Source of the DNA: Marinobacter sp.
GTDB lineage: Bacteria; Pseudomonadota; Gammaproteobacteria; Pseudomonadales; Oleiphilaceae
Length of the DNA stretch: 64,000 nucleotides
Reading direction: 5' to 3'
Assembly (NCBI GenBank): GCA_018066865.1
Contig: JAGPVT010000020.1
Span: 1 to 64,000, forward strand
Shown here: in pieces, positions 24,922 to 33,731 of the stretch
Numbering within the stretch: position 1 is the first letter of the stretch
Layout of the letters: every line of letters begins with the position of its first letter
The notes under the pieces: model-generated
Told to the model about the DNA's origin: nothing
Seen by the model: the letters and a program-made list of their open reading frames with translations, nothing else
The model's database searches: none
Program-made: the position numbers and the translations under genes

Positions 24922-25986
24922 TTACAGGCTGATAGGCAGCTTCAGGGTAATTTCGGTGTCGGGTGCATTTTCGGTTACTCCGACACTGACCGACAGGTTC
25001 AGAGTGGTGCTGTTTGATAGCCTGTGAGCCAGGCCGAAAGACAATGAACCCACATGAATGCGATCAAAAGTAGCGTCAAACTGGTTGTTGCCGTGTTCAA
25101 ACGATGTCTCTCCGATCACCGAATGGTCGTATCCCAGGCTGAATGAGGTGCGCTCATTGAAGGCAAACCCCATTCCGAATCCGAAACGAATGATGTCTCC
25201 CGGGTCGACGGTGCCTCCGTTGGCAAAGCCTTGCTCTTCTTTAAGGGTCCACACATAGCTTAAATTGCCAAACAGAACCGCGGGATCGCTCGGATAAATA
25301 AACGAAAAGCCAGGTTCGAATGACCAGAATCCTGAGCCGGTGGGGCGTTCTTTCAGAGTAACCCCAATGGGCGTGCCGTCGTCGGCAAACAGCGTTGTTT
25401 GGTCCACGTCGTAGGGGCTTTTGCCGGTAGGTCCTTTCACACGAAATAAGCCGATAACGTAGGGCCAGCCCTCCAGCCCGTCGTTAAGCTGATAGCGGGT
25501 AGACAGCTCAACATCGCCCAAGCCATCGCCGGAAGACTCCCGTAAATTGTCCACTGGTGTGCCGGAGAAAACGTCCCGCTCACGAATATCCTCGTTGATA
25601 CTCAAATAAGGTACGCGCACAGCGGCTTCCCAGCGGCTGGTAAAGCCGTATTTCAGCGACACTGCACCCACAAATGTATCTCTCTGCACCTCGGATATGT
25701 TGATCAGACCTATCACCAACGCGGGAATGACGGTGAACCCTTCAATAGCCACCAGAGTGGAGTTGCTGTGAGCGTAGGACAAGGATGGTTCAATGGTGAA
25801 CCGTCCGGGGCGAGTAACAATGCCCCGGTCAGCGGTGATTGAGGCAATATCTGAAACTTGCTCTTTATATTCTTCAGTTCGGTTGGGTGCGTCTTTGTCG
25901 GTGCCCTCAACTTCCGGCTTTGCGACGCTTATTGCGGGAATCAGGCTCACGCTGATAGTGAGTAACAGGCGAGTTGGTATGTTCAT
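24922..25986 (-). CDS. Outer-membrane beta-barrel protein, putative exporter (FapF-like role)
   Basis: A 354-residue protein with a signal peptide ([16 protein letters not shown]). A short charged stretch (residues ~23-55, [18 protein letters not shown]) leads into alternating beta strands typical of the phenol-degradation MetA-type/transporter barrel group. It ends with aromatic-poor strands ([19 protein letters not shown]) and a C-terminal Leu rather than Phe. FapF, the amyloid exporter in Pseudomonas, is a barrel of comparable size with an N-terminal helical region, so an export role for the convergent cluster is plausible but unproven. The start overlaps the stop of the regulator gene by 4 bases. 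Confidence 0.68.
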   Translation of the reverse strand: MNIPTRLLLTISVSLIPAISVAKPEVEGTDKDAPNRTEEYKEQVSDIASITADRGIVTRPGRFTIEPSLSYAHSNSTLVAIEGFTVIPALVIGLINISEVQRDTFVGAVSLKYGFTSRWEAAVRVPYLSINEDIRERDVFSGTPVDNLRESSGDGLGDVELSTRYQLNDGLEGWPYVIGLFRVKGPTGKSPYDVDQTTLFADDGTPIGVTLKERPTGSGFWSFEPGFSFIYPSDPAVLFGNLSYVWTLKEEQGFANGGTVDPGDIIRFGFGMGFAFNERTSFSLGYDHSVIGETSFEHGNNQFDATFDRIHVGSLSFGLAHRLSNSTTLNLSVSVGVTENAPDTEITLKLPISL

Positions 25987-27356
25987 GGCAGATCTCCCTT
26001 TCGATAAGGCGTTTGGCGGTTGTGCGGGCCCGGGTTGTACTTGCTCAGAAGTCTGTAAAGTGACACGCGGGAAATTTTCAGAAGCTTCGCGGCTTCAGAT
26101 ACGTTGTAGTTGGCTAGCCGGAGGCTGCATATCAGTGCTTGCCGGTCGGCACGGGCGCGAAATTCCTTGAGGCTGAAGTTGACGTCGGCGCCCTTCTCAG
26201 CGTCAGGCAACCCTAGATCAGAAGCCTCAATAACTGGCTGGTCGCAAAGCAAAAGTGCTTTTCGCAGGTGGTTCTGTAATTCCCGGAAATTTCCTGGCCA
26301 TGTGTGATTAACCAAGCTGCGGACAGCGCCTTTGCTCAGTCGTTTTCGTTCCGAGCCAGGAAGTGATCCTTCAAGCATTTCCTGGGCAAGCGCCGGTATA
26401 TCCTCAAGCCGGTCTTTGAGCAGTGGAAGCTTCACCTCCAGGCTGCCAAGCCGAAAGTAAACATCGCTCCGAAAACGCCCGAGTGAAACCAGCTCCGGTA
26501 AGGGCTGGCTGGTGGTTGCGATAATACGGCAGTTGACTTGAATCTGAGCGTTGCCACCGACTCGCTCAATCTGGCCTTCCTGAAGAAACCGAAGAAGAAC
26601 AGACTGTTGTTCGAGTTGAAGTTCGTCGATCCCGGAAAATACCAATGAGCCGCCATTCGCCTGCTCAAGCCGGCCCTTGCGTGAATTCATGGCGCTGGTA
26701 AAGGCACCTTTTTCGTAACCGAATAGCTCGCTTTGGGTGAGAGTGTTCGGCAGGGCAGCACAGTTAACGAAAACCAGTGGGCCGTTAGCTCGTGTAGAGT
26801 TCGTGTGAACAAACCAGGCTGCGGCCTCCTTCCCGGTTCCACTTTCTCCGGTAATCAATACTGGCTCCAGAGTTGCCGAAAACCGACGGAGCTGGTGGCG
26901 GGCATGTTTTATGGGTTGAGAGTTGCCCAGTAAAGCGAGGTCCTGGTAATCATCGTGAGGAAGATTATGATGAAGCTCCAGAATCGTCGTCATACCCCAC
27001 AAGTGCCCTAGCACCGTGTTGATGCGCTCATAATTCACCGGTGAAGTGTGAAAATCGGAACAGTAGCGTACGATGAGCTTGGCAATGCGCGTGCCACTGA
27101 CAGGCCGCTCGGGAGCGATAGCCACCCAGTATGTCAGGCCAAGTGCTTCGAGCCAGCTTTCGGGCCACGGCGCGTTCCCCCCTGCATGATTAGAGAGTTC
27201 CAGCACTCCCACTCTGGCTTCATCGGGAAGGCCTGCCCACATAGGAATCGGGCTATCAAGATTGAAATGGATCAGGTTCCAGTTTTTCTCCAGTTCTTTT
27301 CGTATCCAGGTATTTTTTTCCGCTGACAACCAGACAAGCGGTCGCTTTTCCATCAT
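25983..27356 (-). CDS. Enhancer-binding-type regulator with degenerate AAA+ motifs (VpsR-like)
   Basis: A 457-residue protein: an N-terminal ~135-residue domain resembling that of VpsR, an AAA+ core with Walker [11 protein letters not shown] near residue 170, and a Fis-type helix-turn-helix at the C-terminus ([20 protein letters not shown]). The Walker B region reads [12 protein letters not shown] where active members have GGTLFLDEIGEL, so both acidic residues are lost. The sigma-54-contacting loop reads GAFTSA instead of GAFTGA. The arginine-finger region [10 protein letters not shown] and WPGNFREL remain. Vibrio VpsR is likewise atypical and works with c-di-GMP and sigma-70. It is co-transcribed with the barrel protein and probably controls the cluster. 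GGAGG precedes ATG 27356. Confidence 0.83.
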   Translation of the reverse strand: MMEKRPLVWLSAEKNTWIRKELEKNWNLIHFNLDSPIPMWAGLPDEARVGVLELSNHAGGNAPWPESWLEALGLTYWVAIAPERPVSGTRIAKLIVRYCSDFHTSPVNYERINTVLGHLWGMTTILELHHNLPHDDYQDLALLGNSQPIKHARHQLRRFSATLEPVLITGESGTGKEAAAWFVHTNSTRANGPLVFVNCAALPNTLTQSELFGYEKGAFTSAMNSRKGRLEQANGGSLVFSGIDELQLEQQSVLLRFLQEGQIERVGGNAQIQVNCRIIATTSQPLPELVSLGRFRSDVYFRLGSLEVKLPLLKDRLEDIPALAQEMLEGSLPGSERKRLSKGAVRSLVNHTWPGNFRELQNHLRKALLLCDQPVIEASDLGLPDAEKGADVNFSLKEFRARADRQALICSLRLANYNVSEAAKLLKISRVSLYRLLSKYNPGPHNRQTPYRKGDLP

Positions 27357-27712
27357 GGCAAACCTCCAGAGAGTGATGCCTTGGAAACGGGACTGCCAGA
27401 TGTTCAGGATGTGTCGGTAACCTATACGAAAAAGGCTCCGGGCACTGCCCTGTGTGACCCGCTATTGGCTGCTGAGTACAGCCATGAGTGTTGCAATATT
27501 TCGCAGTTACACATACAGATTGTGTGCCATATATTAGTTAGGTATGGCTATACAGGCGGTTGCGAAAGGCAGTTCTCTAATGTGACAGTAAAACTGTAAA
27601 CTTGGCTGACACATGTCGAGAGTGTGCACGCGTTTAATAGAGTGGGCGCGCGCCCGACTTTGTTTCCGGCTTTGCTATATTCTGTAAGCTATCGCTGAAC
27701 AGGAGACTGCCC
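27357..27712. other. Intergenic region between the divergent regulator and SLC13 genes
   Basis: About 356 bases without a supported gene. It contains a perfect 12-bp palindrome GGGCGCGCGCCC (27644-27655), placed just upstream of a possible -10 box TATATT (27676-27681) for the SLC13 gene, which makes it a candidate operator. AT-rich sequence near 27500-27550 may carry the promoter of the minus-strand regulator. Confidence 0.4.
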
Positions 27713-29590
27713 TTGAGTATCGAGCAAGGCATTGTATTTGCGGTGCTCGGAATCACCCTTGCCATGTTTGTATGGAACCGCCTGCGTTTTGATGTGGTGG
27801 CCATGCTTGCCCTGCTGGCCGTCGCCATTACAGGGCTGGTGCCAACCGAAGAGTTGTTTGCCGGCTTTGGTCATCCAGCCGTGATCACCGTGGCTGCCGT
27901 TCTGGTAATCAGCCAGGGGCTGGTGAATGGCGGCGTGGTGGACAACATCGCGCGCCTGTTGGGGAAGATTGGCCACCGGCCTACGCTTCAGGTGCTCACG
28001 CTGACCAGCGTGGTGGCTCTTTGCTCCGGCTTTATCAACAACGTAGGTGCGCTGGCGTTACTGATGCCGGTAGCAATCTGGATGTCCCGGGAAGCGGGGC
28101 GCTCGCCTTCAACGCTGTTGATGCCACTGGCCTTTGGGTCTTTGCTTGGCGGTACTATGACGCTTATAGGCACGCCACCCAATATCATCATTGCCTCCTA
28201 TCGAGAAGGCGGTACCTTTGGGCTGTTCGATTTTGCTCCGGTCGGCGTAGCAATCACGCTTGCTGGCATAGCTTTCATTACGCTGGTCGGCTGGCGTTTA
28301 ACGCCCCGCCGGGAACAGAATCCGGCCGATGCGAAGCTGTTCAGTGTTGGCGAATATCTGACGGAACTTCGCCTGCCAAAAGACTCAGTCCATGCAGGCG
28401 CCACGTTGCACAGCCTTCTGGCAGCAGCGGGAGACGAAGCGGATATTGTTGTCCTTGCCCTGATTCGCGACGAGAAGTTACAGGCTGTTCCTTCTACCTA
28501 TAAAATTCTGCGTGAGGGGGATGTGTTGCTGGTTGAAGCCGATACCTCCAGCTTGCAGGTGTTTCTTGACAAAACGAAGCTTGAGCTGGCCCATCAGGCT
28601 GTCGAAGATGAAGAAACAGACAAAAATGAAAACAGCGAAGAAAAAAGCGAAGAAAAAAGCGTTAGTGACACCCGCGACAGTGATGGCAAGAGCAACGAAA
28701 AGGACGATGAGGATGCCTCAGCCCGGATAGCAAAAGGCGAGCTGTATCTGGTGGAAGCCGTTATTGCTCCAGAGTCTTCTCTGGTAGGGCAGACGGCTAA
28801 CCGGCTGAAGTTACGGGAGCGCAACCAGCTGAACATTGTTGCCGTGGCGCGGCTGGGTTACCGGCTAAAGCAGCGCCTTGGCGATATAAGGTTCAATGCT
28901 GGTGATATATTGCTGGTTCAGGGCTTTGAAGATTCTCTGAGCGGAACCCTGGCAGAGCTTGGCTGTCTGCCGCTGGCGGAGCGAGGGTTGAGGCTGGGCT
29001 CTAGCCGAAATACTGCAATGGCTTCCGGCATCTTTCTGGCCAGTATTGCGGTCATTGTTACAGGTCTGCTCTCGGCTCCCGTTGCTCTGGTGGCCGGGGC
29101 TGTTGCCATGGTACTCGTAAACCTTATGTCTGCGGCGGAGGCCTACAAAGCAATTGACTGGTCGGTGATCGTTTTGCTGGCGGCCATGATACCGGTTGGC
29201 CAGGCAATGGAAACTACCGGTGGCGCTGCTCTGATAGCCTCACAGATGCTGGTGTTGGGTGAGAACCTGTCAGTTGCTTCGGTGCTGGTAATGGTGCTGG
29301 TGGGCACAGCGCTGTTGTCCAACGTAGTAAATAATGCAGCCGCTTCCATTGTGGTCGCGCCTATTGCCCTGAGCCTGGCCAGCGAACTGCAGGTGCCCTC
29401 CGATGCGGTGTTGATGGCGGTTGCGGTTGGTGCCTCCTGCGCTTTCATGACGCCCATTGGTCATCAATCCAACGCCCTGGTTATGGAGCCCGGAGGCTAC
29501 GAATTTGGCGATTACTGGCGTCTGGGCTTACCCCTTACGGTAATCGTCACGGTCGTCGCCGTGCCTGTGATTATGCTGGTCTGGACCTGA
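27713..29590 (+). CDS. SLC13/DASS-type permease with two TrkA-C domains
   Basis: A 625-residue transporter starting at TTG 27713, supported by AGGAG 7 bases upstream. Two blocks of membrane helices (about 1-190 and 430-625) carry the paired family signatures SGFINNVGALALLMP with GTPPNIIIAS, and LSNVVNNAAASIVVAP with TPIGHQSNALV. Between them are two cytoplasmic RCK/TrkA-C domains (~205-285 and ~340-415). These are separated by an unusual highly acidic, Lys/Glu/Asp/Ser-rich linker of ~45 residues (DEETDKNENSEEKSEEKS). The family moves sulfate, dicarboxylates or other anions with sodium. The substrate is unknown. Confidence 0.87.
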   Translation: MSIEQGIVFAVLGITLAMFVWNRLRFDVVAMLALLAVAITGLVPTEELFAGFGHPAVITVAAVLVISQGLVNGGVVDNIARLLGKIGHRPTLQVLTLTSVVALCSGFINNVGALALLMPVAIWMSREAGRSPSTLLMPLAFGSLLGGTMTLIGTPPNIIIASYREGGTFGLFDFAPVGVAITLAGIAFITLVGWRLTPRREQNPADAKLFSVGEYLTELRLPKDSVHAGATLHSLLAAAGDEADIVVLALIRDEKLQAVPSTYKILREGDVLLVEADTSSLQVFLDKTKLELAHQAVEDEETDKNENSEEKSEEKSVSDTRDSDGKSNEKDDEDASARIAKGELYLVEAVIAPESSLVGQTANRLKLRERNQLNIVAVARLGYRLKQRLGDIRFNAGDILLVQGFEDSLSGTLAELGCLPLAERGLRLGSSRNTAMASGIFLASIAVIVTGLLSAPVALVAGAVAMVLVNLMSAAEAYKAIDWSVIVLLAAMIPVGQAMETTGGAALIASQMLVLGENLSVASVLVMVLVGTALLSNVVNNAAASIVVAPIALSLASELQVPSDAVLMAVAVGASCAFMTPIGHQSNALVMEPGGYEFGDYWRLGLPLTVIVTVVAVPVIMLVWT

Positions 29591-29639
29591 TAGTATTAAA
29601 ACGAGCCAAACTTGAGGAATCGTGATGGAGGTGGAGTCC

Positions 29640-30992
29640 ATGCAGAAAGCTGAGTTACTGGCTGAGCTTGCCCTAACGCGGCAGCGAACGCGTGAGCTCA
29701 TTACATCGCTGGATAATCAGCAACTGGACGTCCCCTATCACCCGGGCGTCAATCCGCCGCTCTGGGAAATGGGGCATGCGGCTTTTTTCTATGAAGTGTT
29801 CGTTTTCAATCTTCTTGATGGTGATGTCAGTTTCGATCCAGCCATGGACGAGCTCTGGGATTCGTTTCACATCGACCATAAGGATCGCTGGCGCCGTGAT
29901 CTGTTTCCCGGGCTTGAAAGCACTCTGGCCTATTTCGATCACGTTTACGACAAGATGGCGGAGCGCATTGAGCGAAGGCCACTGAGCGATCGTGAACTGT
30001 ACCTTTGTCGCTACGCCATATTTCATCAGAACATGCACATAGAATCGCTGGTGTGGTGCCGTCAGACCGTTGGTTATGCGCCACCCCCCGGGGCAAACCT
30101 TTCACGCCCCGCCGCCAATTCTTCAAACGAGCCCCTGAAACAGGATGCGGTTGTGCCCGCGGGTCGCTGGCTGATAGGCATGCCAGGCGACTCGTCGCAG
30201 TACGCGACTGCCGACTTTGCATTCGACAGTGAAAAACCCCGGCACGGAGTAAGCCTGGATGAGTTTGCGATTGCCCGCTGCCTGGTCAGCAATCAGGAGT
30301 TTATGGCCTTCGTAGAGGATGGCGGTTATCGAAAACCTGAGCTGTGGTCTTTTGGTGGCCAGAAGTGGTTGAGAGCAGAAACCGACATAGCGCTGGTGCA
30401 CGGGGAAGCAGAGCCCATACTGGTGGTGCCAAGGCATCCGCTATATTGGCGCAGGCAGGATGGCCAGTGGCAAGAAAGATTATTCGATCAATGGCAGCTA
30501 TTGAACCCGGATGCACCGGTGACCCATGTCAGCTATTGGGAAGCAGAAGCCTACTGCCGTTGGGCCGGGCGGCGTTTACCTACAGAGCAAGAGTGGGAAG
30601 TGGCGGCGCTCGGTAACCGGCCAGGTGAGCCGTTCCAGAGGTATCCCTGGGGTAACGAGCAGCCAGGACCTGTTCACGCAGATATGAACGCCAGCGGCAT
30701 GGCGCAGAACCCGGTAGCCGATTACCCGGCGGGTGATAGCCCTTTTGGCTGCCGGCAGATGATCGGCACAGTATGGGAGTGGACCAGCAGTCAGTTTTTT
30801 CCTTATGACGGCTTTCGCATAGATATGTATCCGTTCATGTCCACGCTTCAGTTCGGTGATCACAAGGTCAGCCGTGGGGGCAGTTGCGCCACGTCATCCA
30901 GCCTGATTCGTGGCACTTATCGCCAGGCCTATCTGCCCCAAAGAAATGACGTTTACACCGGGTTCCGAACCTGTGCTTTGCCCGGTGGCTGA
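29640..30992 (+). CDS. EgtB/SenA-like non-haem iron sulfoxide or selenoxide synthase
   Basis: A 450-residue protein with a DinB_2-type helical domain (residues ~5-150) containing the iron-binding HQNMHIE (H-x3-H-x-E), followed by an FGE-sulfatase/SUMF1-type domain with VSYWEAEAYCRWAGRRLPTEQEWE, MIGTVWEWTSS and a C-terminal GFRTC. This two-domain layout is that of EgtB, which joins cysteine or gamma-glutamylcysteine to hercynine in ergothioneine synthesis, and of the selenoneine enzyme SenA. No methyltransferase EgtD, SenB or SelD-like gene is adjacent. ATG 29640 is chosen because GGAGGTGGAG lies just before it; GTG 29622 and ATG 29625 are alternatives. Confidence 0.85.
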   Translation: MQKAELLAELALTRQRTRELITSLDNQQLDVPYHPGVNPPLWEMGHAAFFYEVFVFNLLDGDVSFDPAMDELWDSFHIDHKDRWRRDLFPGLESTLAYFDHVYDKMAERIERRPLSDRELYLCRYAIFHQNMHIESLVWCRQTVGYAPPPGANLSRPAANSSNEPLKQDAVVPAGRWLIGMPGDSSQYATADFAFDSEKPRHGVSLDEFAIARCLVSNQEFMAFVEDGGYRKPELWSFGGQKWLRAETDIALVHGEAEPILVVPRHPLYWRRQDGQWQERLFDQWQLLNPDAPVTHVSYWEAEAYCRWAGRRLPTEQEWEVAALGNRPGEPFQRYPWGNEQPGPVHADMNASGMAQNPVADYPAGDSPFGCRQMIGTVWEWTSSQFFPYDGFRIDMYPFMSTLQFGDHKVSRGGSCATSSSLIRGTYRQAYLPQRNDVYTGFRTCALPGG

Positions 30993-30994
30993 GT

Positions 30995-32575
30995 TCAGCT
31001 GTTTTTTTCTGAAGCCAGTGCCGGTATTGCCTGAATCCTGTCGAGAAGGTGGCTAGCCAGTGCTACGCCGGTTTCGCTCATGGTCAGGTAAGCATCGTCG
31101 GCACCCGCTTCACGAATGCGCTCGGCTTCATCGGCGTACATGGTGTGGGCGACAATGTAGCCGGTAAAGCCCAGTTTTCGCAGCATTCTTGCTGCAATCA
31201 GTTTCGCCTCTATATCGCTCATGGCAAGAATAACCGCTTCCACGGATGGCATGTGGAGCGCTTCCCAGAAGGTGTTGTCTTCGGCATCAGCATAGACAAC
31301 GTTGCGCCCTTGGGCCTGGTGCCGTGCTACCTTGGGGAGGTCAGAATCCAGTGCCATCAGCCTTGCTTCTGAGGTTTGCAGCCAATCATATGCCGCCGTG
31401 CCGGTTCGCCCCATTCCCATCACCAGAACGCGGGTATTGCCAAGGGAAACGGGTAGCTCATCTGGGTGCCGACGATGACTTTCGAAGCGCACAAGACGAT
31501 GGCTCAAACGCTCATAAAGTGGGTGTGCGATCCGGTTTAGCGGCGCCGAGATCAGAAAAGACAGCGCGACCGTGATTGCCAGAGGCACCAGCCACTCGGG
31601 CAGCGCAATGCTGGCGACAATCAGCCCGAACTCACTATAATTGGTGAGCGCCAGCGAGGTCAGAAAACCGCTGCGGGCACGCAGACGGAAAAGCAGCATC
31701 AGGAAGAAGAACAGAATCCCCTTGAGGGGCAGCACCAACGCAGCCACTACGGCAAAAATGATGGCATTGGTATCGGGCAGGCCACCTATGCCAATCTGCA
31801 AAAAAAAGCCAACCAGAAAGATTTCCTTCACGCTCCACAGGGATTTTGCCAGTTCCTGGCTGCGGGGGTGGTTAGCAAGAATGGCGCCGAAAATCAGGGC
31901 GCCCAGTTCCGAACTGAGCCCGACCGCTTCAAAACCCATGCCGCCAATAACCAGTGCCAGCAACATGCCCAGCAGAACCAGCAATTCGTCATGGCCACTG
32001 GCATCCAGTAGCTTGTACAGCAGTGGCCGCAGCAGTGGCAGGCCGAACACAATCAGTGCCCATTGCGAAGGCGTCTGGCCGGCTGCCAGGCTCATAACAA
32101 GCAGTGCAACCAGGTCCTGAATGATCAGGATGCCAATGGATACCCGCCCATGGAAGGCTCTGAGCTCGCGCTTGTTTTCCAGCACCTTTGCGGCCAGCAC
32201 GGTAGACGAGAATGACAGGGCAACGGCCAGCATAAAGGCCGCGTACCAGGTGATATCCAATAGCAGGTAAAGACCGGGCGTGAACACAAGGCAGGTGATG
32301 CCAAAGTGTAACAGGCTGCCGCCGATCACTTCCGGACTGATAATCGATCTCAGCTTGAGCTTCAGGCCCACGGTAAACAGCATGAGCAGAACGCCCAGAT
32401 GCGCGATATGGGCGAGTGCCGCTGTAGGTTCTGGATAGATAGGGATGGATGGGGTGGCCGCAATAGCGCTGAGAACGAAACCCGCGCCCAGGTAACCGAT
32501 TAACGGCGGCAAGCCAATGGTCTTGATCAGCAGGCCAAGAGCAAACGCCAAAGAAATCCAGATAGCTTCAGGCAT
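30995..32575 (-). CDS. CPA2-family cation:proton antiporter (Kef/YbaL-like)
   Basis: A 526-residue protein: about 12 membrane helices (residues ~1-380) with the family features GYLGAGFVLSAIA, VALSFSSTVLAAKVLE and GFEAVGLSSELGALIFGA, then a cytoplasmic TrkA-N domain beginning TRVLVMGMGRTGTAAYDWL near residue 392. The protein probably exchanges potassium or sodium for protons under control of nucleotide or thiol ligands. The stop lies 2 bases from the stop of the convergent EgtB-like gene. Confidence 0.87.
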   Translation of the reverse strand: MPEAIWISLAFALGLLIKTIGLPPLIGYLGAGFVLSAIAATPSIPIYPEPTAALAHIAHLGVLLMLFTVGLKLKLRSIISPEVIGGSLLHFGITCLVFTPGLYLLLDITWYAAFMLAVALSFSSTVLAAKVLENKRELRAFHGRVSIGILIIQDLVALLVMSLAAGQTPSQWALIVFGLPLLRPLLYKLLDASGHDELLVLLGMLLALVIGGMGFEAVGLSSELGALIFGAILANHPRSQELAKSLWSVKEIFLVGFFLQIGIGGLPDTNAIIFAVVAALVLPLKGILFFFLMLLFRLRARSGFLTSLALTNYSEFGLIVASIALPEWLVPLAITVALSFLISAPLNRIAHPLYERLSHRLVRFESHRRHPDELPVSLGNTRVLVMGMGRTGTAAYDWLQTSEARLMALDSDLPKVARHQAQGRNVVYADAEDNTFWEALHMPSVEAVILAMSDIEAKLIAARMLRKLGFTGYIVAHTMYADEAERIREAGADDAYLTMSETGVALASHLLDRIQAIPALASEKNS

Positions 32576-32676
32576 GAGAGATTCTTTCAGGGGTAGCGGA
32601 TCGCATTCCTTTCAAGGCTACCTTGTTTTATCTGACCGTTGAAGTCGATAACAACAGAACTTCGTTCAAGTGCACC

Positions 32677-33624
32677 TTACCCGGTTTTTGACGTGCGGGT
32701 TTTGGCAAACTCAAGGAACAGACGGGCCGATTCTTCCGGTGCCTCAATCATCGGTGCGTGGCCAATCCCTTCCAGTATCTCCAGCCGTGCGCCGGGAATC
32801 GCCTCCAGAAAGGCTTCTCCGTTGCGATAGTCCAGAATGCGGTCCTCTTTACCCCAGACGATGAGTACGGGGACTTCAATGCGTTTAATGGTGTTGCGGA
32901 AGTCCGATGTAAAGCCGACTTCACTTATGGCGGCAAAGATCACTTTGTTCACCTCCTGATTGGCGATGGCTTTTTCTTCCATAACACTCAAAATCGGCCA
33001 GGGAACAAAGGGCTGTTCTTCCATCGCAAAATCCATCAAACGCTTGAAATCACCCGCTTTGCTGGGGATCAGGGGGTTATCACCGGCGAGCACCATGCCG
33101 ACCATCTCGTTTTCATAATCGAGAATTCCCGCAGGATCGAACAGCACAGCCGTTTTTATCTTATCGGGGTAAGTGGCTGCGTAGAGTGCGGTAATACCAC
33201 CGCCCATGGAGTTGCCCATCATGTGCATGGTGTTTATGCCCAGTGCCTCGAGAATACGATCAAGATGACTGACCTGCTCTTCCAGGCTGTAGCCCAGGTC
33301 CAGTGGCTTGCTGCTCTCGCCGTGGCCCGGGAGGTCTATGGCATAAACGTTGAAATTATCGGTGAGCTCCCGAGCGATACGAGTCCAGTTATCCTTGTTG
33401 GCACCGAACCCATGAACCAGAACAATGGTGTCGCCATTGTTGGCTTCGGAGTTCCGCAGGTACGCGATGTCCAGCTCGCCCACGGTAATGTTGTCCGCTT
33501 CAAGGCCAGCGGCGGAGCGCTCCAGGTTAATGGCGGTTTCGTAAATGGCATGGCGGGAGCAAGCGCTTACAAGCAGAAGGGATAAAACCAGAAAAACGGC
33601 AGTAAAGGGAGATTTTTGCAGCAT
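32677..33624 (-). CDS. Lipoprotein alpha/beta-hydrolase
   Basis: A 315-residue alpha/beta-hydrolase with an N-terminal signal sequence ending in lipobox LLVSAC, so it is probably anchored to a membrane. The oxyanion strand is VLVHGFGANKDNW, the nucleophile Ser is in MGNSMGGG, the acid Asp in VWGKEDRILDY, and the His in EGIGHAPMIEAPE. Members act as lipases, phospholipases or esterases; the true substrate is unknown. ATG 33624 is preferred because AGGAA lies 8 bases upstream; an ATG 12 codons earlier would put charged residues before the signal sequence. Confidence 0.85.
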   Translation of the reverse strand: MLQKSPFTAVFLVLSLLLVSACSRHAIYETAINLERSAAGLEADNITVGELDIAYLRNSEANNGDTIVLVHGFGANKDNWTRIARELTDNFNVYAIDLPGHGESSKPLDLGYSLEEQVSHLDRILEALGINTMHMMGNSMGGGITALYAATYPDKIKTAVLFDPAGILDYENEMVGMVLAGDNPLIPSKAGDFKRLMDFAMEEQPFVPWPILSVMEEKAIANQEVNKVIFAAISEVGFTSDFRNTIKRIEVPVLIVWGKEDRILDYRNGEAFLEAIPGARLEILEGIGHAPMIEAPEESARLFLEFAKTRTSKTG

Positions 33625-33690
33625 TTGGGCGGTTCCTGGCTGATTGTGTTGTACACCCATTGGGCGAATGCGCTTACATTACCCTATAAA

Positions 33691-33715
33691 AAAGCCCGGT
33701 CATTGGCCGGGCTTT
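33691..33715 (-). terminator. Rho-independent terminator upstream of the hydrolase gene
   Basis: AAAGCCCGG (33691-33699) pairs perfectly with CCGGGCTTT (33707-33715), loop of 7. Read on the minus strand the stem ends in TTTTTT, so it closes the operon that ends with purD (stop at 33732). Confidence 0.9.
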
Positions 33716-33731
33716 AGTTTGAAGTGCGTCG

